The translations under genes and the position numbers were made by a program. A DNA stretch of 23,934 nt from a virus. Shown here piece by piece: positions 11,853-20,691 of the stretch (positions are counted from its first letter, which is position 1; each line of letters starts with the position of its first letter). The stretch spans positions 1-23,934 of IMG/VR virus record IMGVR_UViG_3300020283_000028; one strand, written 5' to 3'. The notes beneath the pieces were generated by a model. That model was not told the DNA's origin. It searched no databases and worked only from the letters and a program-made list of their open reading frames with translations.

Positions 11853-12090
11853 GTGTCTCCTCGTTGATGTAGATAATGTTCTCATCAGTGAGGTTGTTGA
11901 GGTTGACGCAGAACTTGGTGATCCAAACTGTAGACTAGTCAACCCATATCGTTTCCTTGGCGAAGGTAAGTATGAACCCTGGCCACAAGCAACAAATCAA
12001 AGGGAATTGATGATTCGGTCAGAAGATATTCTGACTATCGCAGATCCTACCCCAGAAGTTGTTGAAGAGTATCTGAAACTTACAGAATGA
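11836..12090 (+). CDS. Small Sm-like (LSm-fold-like) protein, paralogue 3
   Basis: An 84-aa protein, MSKAVKCLLVDVDNVLISEVVEV, then RLVNPYRF, YEPWPQ, DILTIADPTPEVVEEYLKL. The order of N-P, P-W and ILTIADP with a final EEY helix matches paralogues 1 and 2. It starts inside paralogue 2 and ends in an ATGA overlap with gp43, so it is coupled to the polymerase. No enzymatic motif seen. Confidence 0.6.
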   Translation: MSKAVKCLLVDVDNVLISEVVEVDAELGDPNCRLVNPYRFLGEGKYEPWPQATNQRELMIRSEDILTIADPTPEVVEEYLKLTE

Positions 12091-14588
12091 GATTTTACAC
12101 GAACGTCCAAATGGTCGGGGATCACTTCTTGGTCCGAGGTTATGAAAATGGTCATCATTTCATGACTCGGGAGAAGTTTTACCCGACTCTTTTTGTCCCA
12201 TCTAACAAGAAAACAAAGTACAAAACTCTTGAAGGTGAATATGTTGAATCTGTTGAACCTGGAACTGTTCGTGATTGTCGTGAGTTTATCAAGCGATATG
12301 ATGGTGTAGAAAACTTTAAAATCTACGGAAACGATAGATACATCTATCAGTATATTTCTGAGAAGTATCCTGAGGAAGAGATTAAGTTTGATACTACCAA
12401 AATCAAAATCTCCACGATTGATATTGAGGTCAAGTCTGAGAATGGATTCCCTGACGTTGAGTCTGCTGCAGAGGAAGTCTTGCTCATTACAGTGCAGGAC
12501 TATACTACCAAACAGATCCGCACCTGGGGTCAAGGACCTTTCAATAACAAACAGCAGAACGTCATCTATAAAGGTTTCTCCACTGAGTATGAACTCCTGA
12601 ATGACTTCATCAACTGGTGGATGATTGAGGAGAATACTCCTGAAGTTCTGACTGGATGGAACAGCGAACTGTACGATATGCCGTACCTTGTGCGACGTAT
12701 TGATAGGATCCTTGGTGAAAAGTTGATGAAGCGTATTTCGCCATGGGGTCTTGTCACAGAACGTGAGACCATGATCATGGGTCGTAAACACATTTCTTAT
12801 GATGTTGGTGGTATTACGCAACTTGATTACCTAAATCTTTATAAGAAGTTCACTTACAAAGCACAGGAATCCTATCGTTTGGATTACATTGCTAGCGTAG
12901 AACTTGGACAGAAGAAACTGGATCACTCCGAGTTTGATACGTTCAAGGACTTCTATACGAATGGATGGCAAAAGTTTGTAGAATACAACATCATTGACGT
13001 GGAACTTGTTGACCGTTTGGAAGACAAGATGAAACTGATTGAACTGGCAATCGTTATGGCGTATGACGCTAAGGCGAACTATGCTGATGTCTTCTCACAA
13101 GTGCGTATGTGGGATACCATTATCTACAACTATTTGAAGAAGAGGAATATTGTTATTCCTCCGATTGTCCGTTCAGATAAAGATTCCAAGTATGCAGGTG
13201 CATATGTCAAGGAACCGATTCCGGGAAAGTATGATTGGGTGGTTAGTTTTGACCTTAATAGTCTCTACCCTCATCTTATTATGCAATACAATATCTCACC
13301 GGAGACCTTACAAGATACTAGACACCCTTCGGTCACCGTCGATAAGATATTGAACGAAGAGATTAATTTTGAACTGTATAAGGATACTGCCGTTTGTGCC
13401 AACGGTTCAATGTATCGTAAGGATAAGCGTGGATTCCTTCCAGAGTTGATGGATAAAATCTATAAGGATCGCACCATCTACAAGAAGAAAATGTTGCAGG
13501 CAAAGCAAGATTATGAAAAGACCCCAACTAAGGCACTGGAAAAAGAAATTGCCAGATGTAACAACATTCAAATGGCGCGTAAGATTCAACTTAATAGTGC
13601 TTATGGTGCTATTGGTAATCAGTATTTCCGTTACTACAAACTTGCCAACGCCGAAGCAATCACCTTATCTGGACAAGTCTCCATCCGCTGGATTGAGAAC
13701 CGAATGAACAAATACCTGAATAAGGTATTGAAAACTGAGGATGTAGATTATGTTATTGCTTCTGATACCGATTCCATTTATCTTAATATGGGTCCTTTGG
13801 TTGAAAGTGTATACAAGGGAAGAGAGAAAACTACTGAAGGCGTTGTCACGTTCCTTAATAAGGTGTGTGAGATGGAACTTGAAAAGTATATTGACCGTTG
13901 TTACCAAGAACTCGCGGATTACGTAAACGCTTACGATCAGAAGATGTTTATGAAGCGTGAGAACATCGCTGAACGTGGCATCTGGACTGCGAAGAAGCGA
14001 TACATTCTTAACGTATGGGACAGTGAAGGTGTTCGTTATGAAGAACCTAAACTAAAGATGATGGGTATTGAGGCAGTCAAATCTTCTACTCCGGCACCAT
14101 GTCGGACGATGATTAAAGAAGGTCTCAAACTGATGATGAACGGAACTGAAGAAGATGTGATTGACTTCATTGACAAGTGTCGTGTTGACTTCAAGAATCT
14201 TCCTCCTGAAGAGATTGCTTTCCCTCGTTCAGTGTCTGATGTTGTTAAGTATCGGTCTCATGCTGACATCTACTCTAAGGGAACTCCTATTCATTGCCGT
14301 GGTGCTCTTCTTTACAATCATTATGTCAAGGAGAAAAAACTCACCAATAAATACTCACTTATTAACAACGGCGAGAAAATTAAGTTTCTCTATCTGAAGA
14401 AACCTAATATCATTCAAGAGAATGTCATTTCGTTTATTCAGGATTTCCCTACAGAACTTGGTCTTGACAAGTATATTGACTATGACCTACAATTTGAAAA
14501 GAGTTTTGTGGAACCACTCAAATCCATTCTGGATGCTATCGGGTGGAACGTTGAAAAAACTGTAAACCTTGAACTATTTTTTGCGTAA
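12087..14588 (+). CDS. gp43: DNA polymerase gp43 (family B)
   Basis: An 833-aa family B polymerase. The 3'-5' exonuclease motifs are Exo I STIDIEV (D112, E114), Exo II VLTGWNSELYDMPYL, and Exo III YNIIDVELVDRL. Polymerase motif A is DLNSLYP (D389), motif B is KIQLNSAYG, and motif C is SDTDSIY (D560, D562). All catalytic residues are present, so both synthesis and proofreading should be active. T4 gp43 is 898 aa; cyanophage forms are somewhat shorter, as here, and the gene is not split. It is tethered by gp45. The stop overlaps the uvsX start (TAATG). Confidence 0.97.
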   Translation: MRFYTNVQMVGDHFLVRGYENGHHFMTREKFYPTLFVPSNKKTKYKTLEGEYVESVEPGTVRDCREFIKRYDGVENFKIYGNDRYIYQYISEKYPEEEIKFDTTKIKISTIDIEVKSENGFPDVESAAEEVLLITVQDYTTKQIRTWGQGPFNNKQQNVIYKGFSTEYELLNDFINWWMIEENTPEVLTGWNSELYDMPYLVRRIDRILGEKLMKRISPWGLVTERETMIMGRKHISYDVGGITQLDYLNLYKKFTYKAQESYRLDYIASVELGQKKLDHSEFDTFKDFYTNGWQKFVEYNIIDVELVDRLEDKMKLIELAIVMAYDAKANYADVFSQVRMWDTIIYNYLKKRNIVIPPIVRSDKDSKYAGAYVKEPIPGKYDWVVSFDLNSLYPHLIMQYNISPETLQDTRHPSVTVDKILNEEINFELYKDTAVCANGSMYRKDKRGFLPELMDKIYKDRTIYKKKMLQAKQDYEKTPTKALEKEIARCNNIQMARKIQLNSAYGAIGNQYFRYYKLANAEAITLSGQVSIRWIENRMNKYLNKVLKTEDVDYVIASDTDSIYLNMGPLVESVYKGREKTTEGVVTFLNKVCEMELEKYIDRCYQELADYVNAYDQKMFMKRENIAERGIWTAKKRYILNVWDSEGVRYEEPKLKMMGIEAVKSSTPAPCRTMIKEGLKLMMNGTEEDVIDFIDKCRVDFKNLPPEEIAFPRSVSDVVKYRSHADIYSKGTPIHCRGALLYNHYVKEKKLTNKYSLINNGEKIKFLYLKKPNIIQENVISFIQDFPTELGLDKYIDYDLQFEKSFVEPLKSILDAIGWNVEKTVNLELFFA

Positions 14589-15595
14589 TGGACTTTCTTA
14601 AAGAAATTGTAAAAGAGATTGGTGATGACTACACAAAACTCGCATCCGATATTGACGATACTGAAAAATTTGTGGACACGGGTTCGTACATTTTTAATGG
14701 ACTTGTTTCAGGGTCTATATTTGGTGGTGTATCTGGGAATAAGATTACTGCCATTGCTGGCGAGTCTAGTACTGGAAAAACTTTTTTCTCCCTTGCTGTC
14801 GTCAAAAACTTCCTTGATTCTAATCCTGATGGGTATTGTCTATATTTTGACACTGAAGCCGCTGTTAACAAGTCTCTTCTCGCAAGTCGTGGGTTAGACC
14901 TTGATCGCACTGTAGTGATCAATGTGGTTACAGTTGAGGAGTTTCGTAGCAAAGCACTCAAAGCAGTTGATATTTACCTTAAGAAACCAGCAGATGAACG
15001 CAAACCCTGCATGTTTGTGCTAGACTCTTTGGGGATGCTTTCCACGGAGAAAGAGATTACTGATACACTCAACGACAAGCAAGTTCGGGACATGACTAAA
15101 TCCCAACTGATCAAGGGTGCTTTCAGAATGCTCACACTCAAACTGGGTCAAGCAAACATCCCAATGATCGTTACTAATCACACTTACGATGTCATCGGTG
15201 CTTACGTTCCTACCAAAGAAATGGGTGGAGGTTCTGGACTCAAATATGCTGCCTCTACAATCATCCATCTCTCAAAGAAAAAGGAGAAAGATGGAACAGA
15301 AATCGTTGGAAACCTTATCAAGGCTAAGACTGCTAAGTCGCGTTTAAGCAAGGAGAATCAAGATGTTACGGTGCGCCTTTATTACGATGAGCGTGGTCTT
15401 GATCGATATTATGGTCTTCTTGAGTTGGGAGAACTGGGTGGTCTCTGGAAAAATGTGGCAGGTCGTTATGAAATAGGTGGCAAGAAAGTCTATGCCAAGG
15501 CAATCTTGAAAGACCCTGAGACATATTTCACCCCTGAGGTGATGGAAAAACTGGACATCATTGCAAAACAAACTTATTCTTATGGAGCGAATTGA
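14588..15595 (+). CDS. uvsX: Recombinase UvsX (RecA-like)
   Basis: A 335-aa RecA-family protein. Walker A is GESSTGKT (58-65), Walker B is CMFVLDSLGML, and a later MIVTNHTYDVIGAYVP, EMGGGSGLKYAAS region corresponds to the DNA-binding loop/GGxGLKY segment of T4 UvsX. It forms filaments on single-stranded DNA and drives strand invasion for recombination-dependent replication and repair, assisted in T4 by UvsY. Overlaps gp43 by one base and gp41 by 14 nt. Confidence 0.96.
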   Translation: MDFLKEIVKEIGDDYTKLASDIDDTEKFVDTGSYIFNGLVSGSIFGGVSGNKITAIAGESSTGKTFFSLAVVKNFLDSNPDGYCLYFDTEAAVNKSLLASRGLDLDRTVVINVVTVEEFRSKALKAVDIYLKKPADERKPCMFVLDSLGMLSTEKEITDTLNDKQVRDMTKSQLIKGAFRMLTLKLGQANIPMIVTNHTYDVIGAYVPTKEMGGGSGLKYAASTIIHLSKKKEKDGTEIVGNLIKAKTAKSRLSKENQDVTVRLYYDERGLDRYYGLLELGELGGLWKNVAGRYEIGGKKVYAKAILKDPETYFTPEVMEKLDIIAKQTYSYGAN

Positions 15596-16958
15596 GACAA
15601 CTATTCTTAGAAACCTTGTTTTCAATGAAGAGTATTCTCGTAAAGTAATTCCGTTTATTCAACCTGATTACTTTGAGCAACGCTCTGATAAGGTTATCTT
15701 TGAAGAAATATCCTCGTTCATTGTGAACTATGGTTCTGCTATTTCAGTAGAGGCACTATGCATTGAGATTGAAAATCGTACAGATCTTAATGAAGGAGAA
15801 GTCAGAGAAACTAGAAACTTAACTTCAGAACTGACTGATGCTCCTGTGGATCATCAATGGTTGCTAGATACTACTGAAAAGTGGTGTCGTGATCGTGCCA
15901 TTTATCTTGCCTTGATGGAATCTATCGGCATTGCTGATGGGCAAGATGATAAGAAGACTCGGGATGCTATTCCTAGTATCCTTTCTGATGCACTGGCAGT
16001 TTCGTTTGACAATAATATCGGACATGACTACTTACAAAACTACGAAGAAAGATATGAGTTCTATCACAAGAAAGAGGACAAGATCCCGTTTGATCTCGAA
16101 TACTTTAACAAAATCACGAAAGGTGGTCTACCTAACAAGACTCTTAACATCGCGCTTGCTGGTACAGGCGTCGGCAAGTCTCTATTCATGTGCCACGTCG
16201 CTAGCTCCGTGCTGCTCCAAGGACGGAACGTTCTCTATATTACAATGGAGATGGCAGAAGAGAAGATTGCTGAACGAATTGACGCGAACCTCCTGAATGT
16301 TCCTATTCAAGATTTGACTGACTTACCAAAGTCAATGTTTGAAAACAAAGTGACCAATCTTTCTAAGAAAACGCAGGGCACTCTTATAATTAAAGAGTAT
16401 CCGACTGCGAGTGCACACAGTGGACACTTTAAGGCACTTCTTAATGAACTTGCACTTAAGAAGTCATTTAGACCTGATATTATTTTCATTGATTACCTTA
16501 ATATATGTGCTTCCAGCAGGTATCGCCAAGGCGGCTCTATCAATTCATATAGCTATATTAAGTCTATTGCAGAGGAGCTTAGAGGGTTGGCTGTCGAAGC
16601 CGAGGTCCCTATCGTATCTGCCACCCAGACCACTCGTTCTGGTTATGGTAGCTCTGACGTTGACCTTACTGACACTAGTGAGTCCTTTGGTCTCCCTGCT
16701 ACTGCTGATCTTATGTTTGCCCTTATTAGCACTGAGGAACTTGAACAACTTGGTCAGATAATGGTGAAGCAGTTGAAAAATCGTTATAACGATTTGTCAG
16801 TCTATAAACGTTTCATTGTTGGTATTGATCGTGCCAAGATGCGTCTGTATGATTGTGAACAGACAGCACAAGATAATATACTTGACTCTGGACAAGAAGA
16901 AGAGTATAATCCTGAGGAGGACAAACCTAAAAAATCATTCGAAGGATTTAAATTCTAA
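15582..16958 (+). CDS. gp41: Replicative helicase gp41 (DnaB-like)
   Basis: A 458-aa helicase. The start at 15582 (MERIETTILRNLVFNEEYSRKVIPFI) is chosen because T4 gp41 begins with the equivalent IIFSHLLYNPEFFEKVYPYL; a further upstream in-frame start at 15561 would lie deeper in uvsX. Walker A AGTGVGKS (about 193-200), Walker B DIIFIDYL, and the downstream SATQTTRSGY sensor region with LPATADLMFAL are present. The hexamer unwinds DNA 5'-3' on the lagging strand together with primase gp61. The acidic/basic tail (EEEYNPEEDKPKK) is likely flexible. The 3' end carries a promoter for mazG. Confidence 0.95.
   Translation: MERIETTILRNLVFNEEYSRKVIPFIQPDYFEQRSDKVIFEEISSFIVNYGSAISVEALCIEIENRTDLNEGEVRETRNLTSELTDAPVDHQWLLDTTEKWCRDRAIYLALMESIGIADGQDDKKTRDAIPSILSDALAVSFDNNIGHDYLQNYEERYEFYHKKEDKIPFDLEYFNKITKGGLPNKTLNIALAGTGVGKSLFMCHVASSVLLQGRNVLYITMEMAEEKIAERIDANLLNVPIQDLTDLPKSMFENKVTNLSKKTQGTLIIKEYPTASAHSGHFKALLNELALKKSFRPDIIFIDYLNICASSRYRQGGSINSYSYIKSIAEELRGLAVEAEVPIVSATQTTRSGYGSSDVDLTDTSESFGLPATADLMFALISTEELEQLGQIMVKQLKNRYNDLSVYKRFIVGIDRAKMRLYDCEQTAQDNILDSGQEEEYNPEEDKPKKSFEGFKF
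16882..16910 (+). promoter_or_regulatory. Consensus sigma70 promoter for mazG
   Basis: TTGACT (16882-16887), 17-nt spacer, TATAAT (16905-16910), inside the end of gp41. Predicted start at about 16917, some 40 nt before the mazG ATG, which has GAAGGA (16941-16946) as ribosome site. Confidence 0.7.
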
Positions 16959-17368
16959 TGGCAAAGCATGTTGATTTTGAACGATATCAGAAGTTTGTAG
17001 ATGCAGTGACATCTGATGCTTCTACTGATTTCGTTGCTCTTTCTGACCGTCTGGTTGAACTGGATGAGAAAGGTGCAAATATTGAACGTCTTCTGACTGC
17101 TGGTGTTGGTCTAAACGCCGAAGGTGGTGAGTTCCTTGAGATCATCAAGAAGATGATCTTCCAAGGTAAACCCTGGAACGAAGACAACAAAGAACACCTT
17201 ATTATTGAACTTGGAGATTTGATGTGGTATGCCGCTCAAGCGTGCATGGCACTTGGAGTTTCTTTTGATGAGGTAGTTGCCACTAACGTGAAGAAACTTG
17301 AGAAGCGTTATCCAGGTGGTCAGTTTGACGTATACTATTCTGAAAATCGTGAGGTTGGTGACCGATGA
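16958..17368 (+). CDS. mazG: MazG nucleotide pyrophosphohydrolase
   Basis: A 136-aa single-domain MazG-type all-alpha protein. Metal-binding acidic pairs are visible in AEGGEFLEIIKK and in HLIIELGDLMWYAAQ, the EExxE and ExxD helices of the family. It hydrolyses nucleoside triphosphates to monophosphates. For a cyanophage homologue (S-PM2), published work found deoxynucleotides such as dGTP and dCTP as substrates rather than (p)ppGpp, consistent with recycling host DNA. Starts in a TAATG overlap with gp41 and ends in an ATGA overlap with the next gene. Confidence 0.92.
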   Translation: MAKHVDFERYQKFVDAVTSDASTDFVALSDRLVELDEKGANIERLLTAGVGLNAEGGEFLEIIKKMIFQGKPWNEDNKEHLIIELGDLMWYAAQACMALGVSFDEVVATNVKKLEKRYPGGQFDVYYSENREVGDR

Positions 17369-17604
17369 AAACTGTTACCATTACGATGGATGCTCGCCAA
17401 GCGGCAGCAGTCCGTCAAGCACTATTCACTGACACTAAGGTCTATACATACGATCCTAAGTCAGTTCCTGAACGTGTTGTTGATATCCGTAATGTCATCT
17501 TAGATATTGACGAACAACTTGAAAAAGAAGAAGTTGAATGTCAAGATGATTGTCCTCCAGGAACTATCTACATCAACGGGGAATGTGCTGAACTTGGTGG
17601 ATAA
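17365..17604 (+). CDS. Small conserved protein with Cys-containing tail
   Basis: A 79-aa protein. The N-terminal two-thirds (MKTVTITMDARQAAAVRQAL, then VVDIRNVILDIDEQL) looks like a short strand and two helices. The C-terminus has three cysteines, C-x3-C-x10-C, in VECQDDCPPGT and INGECAEL, which might bind metal or form a small disulfide loop. ATGA overlap with mazG. The stop codon lies within a late promoter box and is followed by a terminator. Function unknown. Confidence 0.6.
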   Translation: MKTVTITMDARQAAAVRQALFTDTKVYTYDPKSVPERVVDIRNVILDIDEQLEKEEVECQDDCPPGTIYINGECAELGG

Positions 17605-17607
17605 ATA
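17600..17607 (+). promoter_or_regulatory. T4-type late promoter box (GATAAATA)
   Basis: GATAAATA overlaps the stop of the preceding gene; seven of eight match to TATAAATA. The predicted start is about 17613, just before the terminator stem. Confidence 0.5.
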
Positions 17608-17619
17608 ATAAAAGATCGT

Positions 17620-17644
17620 GGGGTTTGAATTTCAGACCCCTTTT
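17620..17644 (+). terminator. Rho-independent terminator ending the gp43-mazG operon
   Basis: GGGGTTTG (17620-17627) pairs with CAGACCCC (17633-17640), one G-U pair, 5-nt loop, then TTTT. The next ATG begins only 6 nt after. Confidence 0.8.
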
Positions 17645-17649
17645 ACTTT

Positions 17650-17853
17650 ATGAGCGATTATATAAGTCAACTCATCAAAGACTATAAGGGAACGGAGTAC
17701 AGAGACTTCGTTGCCTATGTTTATGGCACGTTGACTAAGAAATCTCATGGATGTAAGGGTAAGTCAAAGGATAAATATATAAAGATACGAGACGACGTTC
17801 TTCGGTATATTACTACTAATAAGAACGTGATTAGTTCAGAATTAAAGAAATAA
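17650..17853 (+). CDS. Small basic protein, unknown
   Basis: A 67-aa basic protein, MSDYISQLIKDYKGTEYRDFVAY, with a lysine-rich centre (KKSHGCKGKSKDK) and a helical end. It starts immediately after a terminator, without a visible Shine-Dalgarno. TAATG overlap with the next gene. No family recognised; its position in a late block suggests a virion or packaging role, by inference only. Confidence 0.5.
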   Translation: MSDYISQLIKDYKGTEYRDFVAYVYGTLTKKSHGCKGKSKDKYIKIRDDVLRYITTNKNVISSELKK

Positions 17854-18431
17854 TGAAAACCTTTTCTGCTTTGAAGAACAACCCCGAGTTCCAGGCGGCA
17901 AGACTGGGACTTGTAAGAGGTAATGACCAAAATAGAGGAAGTTGGTACGATAGAAAAACTGGTGAGTTTGTTGCTAAAACTGTCGGTGGTAGTTTAGAGT
18001 TTTATAATAAAGGTCAGAGAATAGGAAAGAGAGACCGACCTCAAACTCCACATGAGAAAAAACTCTCTCATACTACATACGCTCCAATCAAATCATCGTT
18101 TGATTTTGGAACCGCTGGATATGAAAGAGAGTTGAGAGAGAAGTACATCAACGAAGAAATCTTTGCCGTTGGTGATATGATTAGATGTATTGAGAGTAAC
18201 CAGGAAGGTGAAATCATGCGTCGGGGTGCTAACTATCTCATCTGTGTGACTGATGATGATGAAATGTTTAAACCCTGGATTAAAAACGTTTTTGAGAAGG
18301 TTGTAAATTATCCTGGACCTTCTGGTGTTCCTCCTGATCAAAGACTTGTGGGGACTGATGCTCATCTTCAATATGTCGCTCGTCTTACAGGATACAAATT
18401 CATAAATAAATATAGGAAAAAAGTAAGCTAG
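17853..18431 (+). CDS. Cyanophage virion-type protein with SH3/KOW-like segment
   Basis: A 192-aa protein. The N-terminus MKTFSALKNNPEFQAARLGL is followed by GSWYDRKTGEFVAKTVGG. Residues about 104-150 (FAVGDMIRCIESNQEGEIMRRGANYLICVTDDD, EMFKPWIKNVFE) resemble a small beta barrel of the KOW/SH3 type found in several cyanophage structural proteins. It sits among late genes. Likely virion component; family not certain. Confidence 0.6.
   Translation: MKTFSALKNNPEFQAARLGLVRGNDQNRGSWYDRKTGEFVAKTVGGSLEFYNKGQRIGKRDRPQTPHEKKLSHTTYAPIKSSFDFGTAGYERELREKYINEEIFAVGDMIRCIESNQEGEIMRRGANYLICVTDDDEMFKPWIKNVFEKVVNYPGPSGVPPDQRLVGTDAHLQYVARLTGYKFINKYRKKVS
18401..18412 (+). promoter_or_regulatory. Late promoter boxes (CATAAATA/AATAAATA)
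   Basis: CATAAATA (18401-18408) and AATAAATA (18405-18412) overlap, inside the end of the preceding gene and 32-43 nt before the next ATG. Either fits NATAAATA. Confidence 0.5.
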
Positions 18432-18443
18432 TAACATCTTCCA

Positions 18444-19826
18444 ATGACTATCAATATTTCTGAGGAACTTCCAGCAAGAAAGAATGCTCCTGCTGTTGCA
18501 GCGAAATCTTCTGCTAAGAAGGGAGACGCGAAAGGTGGAACACCTCAAGAGAATTCTGCTAAGAGAATTCGTCAGGCGGTTTATGACATCCGCTATCGTG
18601 CTAGAAGGGAAGATATTGATCTCAGAAAAGCATATTCTGAGTATATGGCAAATAGCAATCTGAGTGCTCAGGAAAAGACTGCCGTCAGAGAGAAACTGTT
18701 TGGCAAGCAGGGTGGTGGTGTATCAGAGCAGTATATGGTCACCAGTGTTGACTGGGCAGAAAAGAACTTTGCTGATGCTTACCATAAAGTTTTCGTAGAA
18801 GGTATCAAGAAGGAAGAACCTGCTATTGAACTTGCTTACGAGCAAGAACTTGCTGAAGAACCAGAGAGAAAGTATAAGGTAAGAGTATTTGATCCTAAGA
18901 GTGAGAAGTCTTATGTTAGATTTGCTACTCGTGAAAAGATTTCTAGACTGAGAGCAAAGGGTCTCAAAGTTGAGATGACCGAGCACGGTGAAGCATATGA
19001 GGGTGAGAAGAAGAAGGGCGAACAGACTGCCGCGGCCATGGGTGGTGGTCCAAAGAAGAAGGAAGTCAAGGAAGCAAAACTTGATCCAGTAGGTCAAGAA
19101 GACGCTGACATTGACAATGACGGCGATACTGATAAGACCGACAAGTATCTTCATAACAGAAGAAAAGCGATCGGTAAGGCAATTGCCAAAAAGAAAGGAA
19201 AGAAAGTTGATGAAGCTTTCCTCGCTGATGCTACTGGAACCACCAGTACCGAAGGTCAGAATGCCAGAGAGATTGATGTTCTCCCTGATAAAGTTGCCAA
19301 GAAACTTCAACAGGTAACCGTAATGCCACAGGATGGCACTAATCCTCAGGTTGGTAAAGCACCTCTGATGATGAGTCAAGAGATGGAAGGTGAGCAGCTG
19401 ACCGAGGAAGAAGAGGATAGACGTGAAAGATATGCTTTCATGAACGTTGCCAGAAACCTCGTTAGAGCAAAGACTGGTGCCAAGCGTCCTATCGCCATGG
19501 ATCCTGAAGGAACTTATAAGAAGGCAAAGGAAGACCTTGCCAAGATGGTAAATTCTGGCAATCCTGATAAGGATAAGGAAGAGACACCTTGCGAAGAAAA
19601 GCAAATGTCAATGGCAGATACTTTCTTGTCTATTGCTAATGCTCCAAAAGAAGATACAGAGCAACTTGACGAGTTCCTTGGAGCTGAGGCACAGAAAAAT
19701 GTTGATGCTCTTCTGAAACGTGGACAGAAAGTTTTGGATAGAATGGGTGTTCCAATCAATAGAACTCCAAGAGGTACTGCAACAAAAGCGGATCAAGATA
19801 AAAAGATTGAAAAGAATGTGAAATAA
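18444..19826 (+). CDS. Cyanophage virion-type protein with calcium-loop motif
   Basis: A 460-aa highly charged protein with long helical, low-complexity stretches rich in Lys, Glu and Ala. Residues 222-235 read DIDNDGDTDKTDKY, a D-x-D-x-DG-D loop like an EF-hand or dockerin calcium site, followed by a basic helix (HNRRKAIGKAIAKKKGKK). A segment RKYKVRVFDPKSEKSYVRFATREKISRLRAKG looks like a small folded domain. Composition and late-promoter context fit a head-internal or other structural protein. I cannot name the protein. Confidence 0.6.
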   Translation: MTINISEELPARKNAPAVAAKSSAKKGDAKGGTPQENSAKRIRQAVYDIRYRARREDIDLRKAYSEYMANSNLSAQEKTAVREKLFGKQGGGVSEQYMVTSVDWAEKNFADAYHKVFVEGIKKEEPAIELAYEQELAEEPERKYKVRVFDPKSEKSYVRFATREKISRLRAKGLKVEMTEHGEAYEGEKKKGEQTAAAMGGGPKKKEVKEAKLDPVGQEDADIDNDGDTDKTDKYLHNRRKAIGKAIAKKKGKKVDEAFLADATGTTSTEGQNAREIDVLPDKVAKKLQQVTVMPQDGTNPQVGKAPLMMSQEMEGEQLTEEEEDRRERYAFMNVARNLVRAKTGAKRPIAMDPEGTYKKAKEDLAKMVNSGNPDKDKEETPCEEKQMSMADTFLSIANAPKEDTEQLDEFLGAEAQKNVDALLKRGQKVLDRMGVPINRTPRGTATKADQDKKIEKNVK

Positions 19827-19866
19827 TAGTTAACTTGCTATATAGAGTAACGTATGCTCTAAGGCA

Positions 19867-20070
19867 ATGTTAGCATTTTTACTCCCACTTGCGTCAAAAA
19901 TTATCTCCGATGCGGTCGCGAAGATTCCGGAAAATGAGGAACTCGGTGAGAAGTTGGTTGAGATCTGTCTTGTTATCTTGGGTAAAGCGGTTAAGCTGAC
20001 TAAGACTGACATGGACGATCAACTCCTTGAGGTTGTCACTAAGGCAATCGCAGCAAGAGAAGCTGAATAA
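19867..20070 (+). CDS. Small amphipathic/hydrophobic protein
   Basis: A 67-aa protein. N-terminal MLAFLLPLASKIISDAVAKI could be a short membrane-associated helix; a second hydrophobic helix (LVEICLVILGKAVKL) follows, then an acidic-basic helix. AAGG lies 5 nt before the ATG. It precedes a late promoter. A holin-like or structural role cannot be decided. Confidence 0.5.
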   Translation: MLAFLLPLASKIISDAVAKIPENEELGEKLVEICLVILGKAVKLTKTDMDDQLLEVVTKAIAAREAE

Positions 20071-20073
20071 TTT

Positions 20074-20081
20074 TATAAATA
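20074..20081 (+). promoter_or_regulatory. T4-type late promoter (exact TATAAATA)
   Basis: Exact late consensus, 31 nt before the ATG at 20112; start predicted at about 20087. The ribosome site TAAGGA lies just before the ATG. Confidence 0.75.
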
Positions 20082-20111
20082 TCAATATACGAATTACATA
20101 GGTAAGGAAAC

Positions 20112-20675
20112 ATGGCTCTTTGGGGCAAAGAAGATCTTGTTGGAAACAAAGGCACGGTCGCCATTAACTTAAGCACTGGTGTCGTTACTGGTTCTGGTAC
20201 AACCTTCTCTACTAGTGGTTATGCCGCAGAGCAAGGCGATGTGATTGTAGTCGGTGCTGGCGCTACTTACGGTAGAGCAATTGTTCAATCCGTTGCAAGC
20301 AATACATCTCTGACTCTGGCACACGTAGACAACATCATCAAAGATGGTGCTACTGCTAACGTTGTTGGTGGAACTTCCTACTTCATCACCAGATCTCCAA
20401 TCAGTGCTATCACTGATAATCAATATGGTGCACCTGACGTTAAGTCAAACAGATTCTCTGGTGTATTCGGTGTAGATACAACTGAGCAAGGTGTTGCTAG
20501 AGCGGCAACTGGTTCTAAGTATGCTGCCCCTCACGCTGGTTGGGTTGGAGTTACTACATATGTTGATACTCACGGTACTCTCAGAGTTAAGACTGAGACT
20601 TTAGTTGCCATGAGCGAAATTACTGATGCTGCTGGCGGTAGAGACGCTGAGGATGCCATCTATCCCGATAGCTGA
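20112..20675 (+). CDS. Virion structural protein, beta-rich
   Basis: A 187-aa protein, MALWGKEDLVGNKGTVAINL, rich in Gly, Thr, Ser and Val with short repeated strands (GVVTGSGTTFST, GDVIVVGAGATYGRAIVQSV, SNTSLTLAHV) and no Cys. Such composition is typical of phage head decoration, neck or tail proteins. An exact T4-type late promoter and a good ribosome site indicate high late expression. The exact virion position cannot be assigned. Confidence 0.65.
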   Translation: MALWGKEDLVGNKGTVAINLSTGVVTGSGTTFSTSGYAAEQGDVIVVGAGATYGRAIVQSVASNTSLTLAHVDNIIKDGATANVVGGTSYFITRSPISAITDNQYGAPDVKSNRFSGVFGVDTTEQGVARAATGSKYAAPHAGWVGVTTYVDTHGTLRVKTETLVAMSEITDAAGGRDAEDAIYPDS

Positions 20676-20691
20676 TAACATGGGTTAATAT

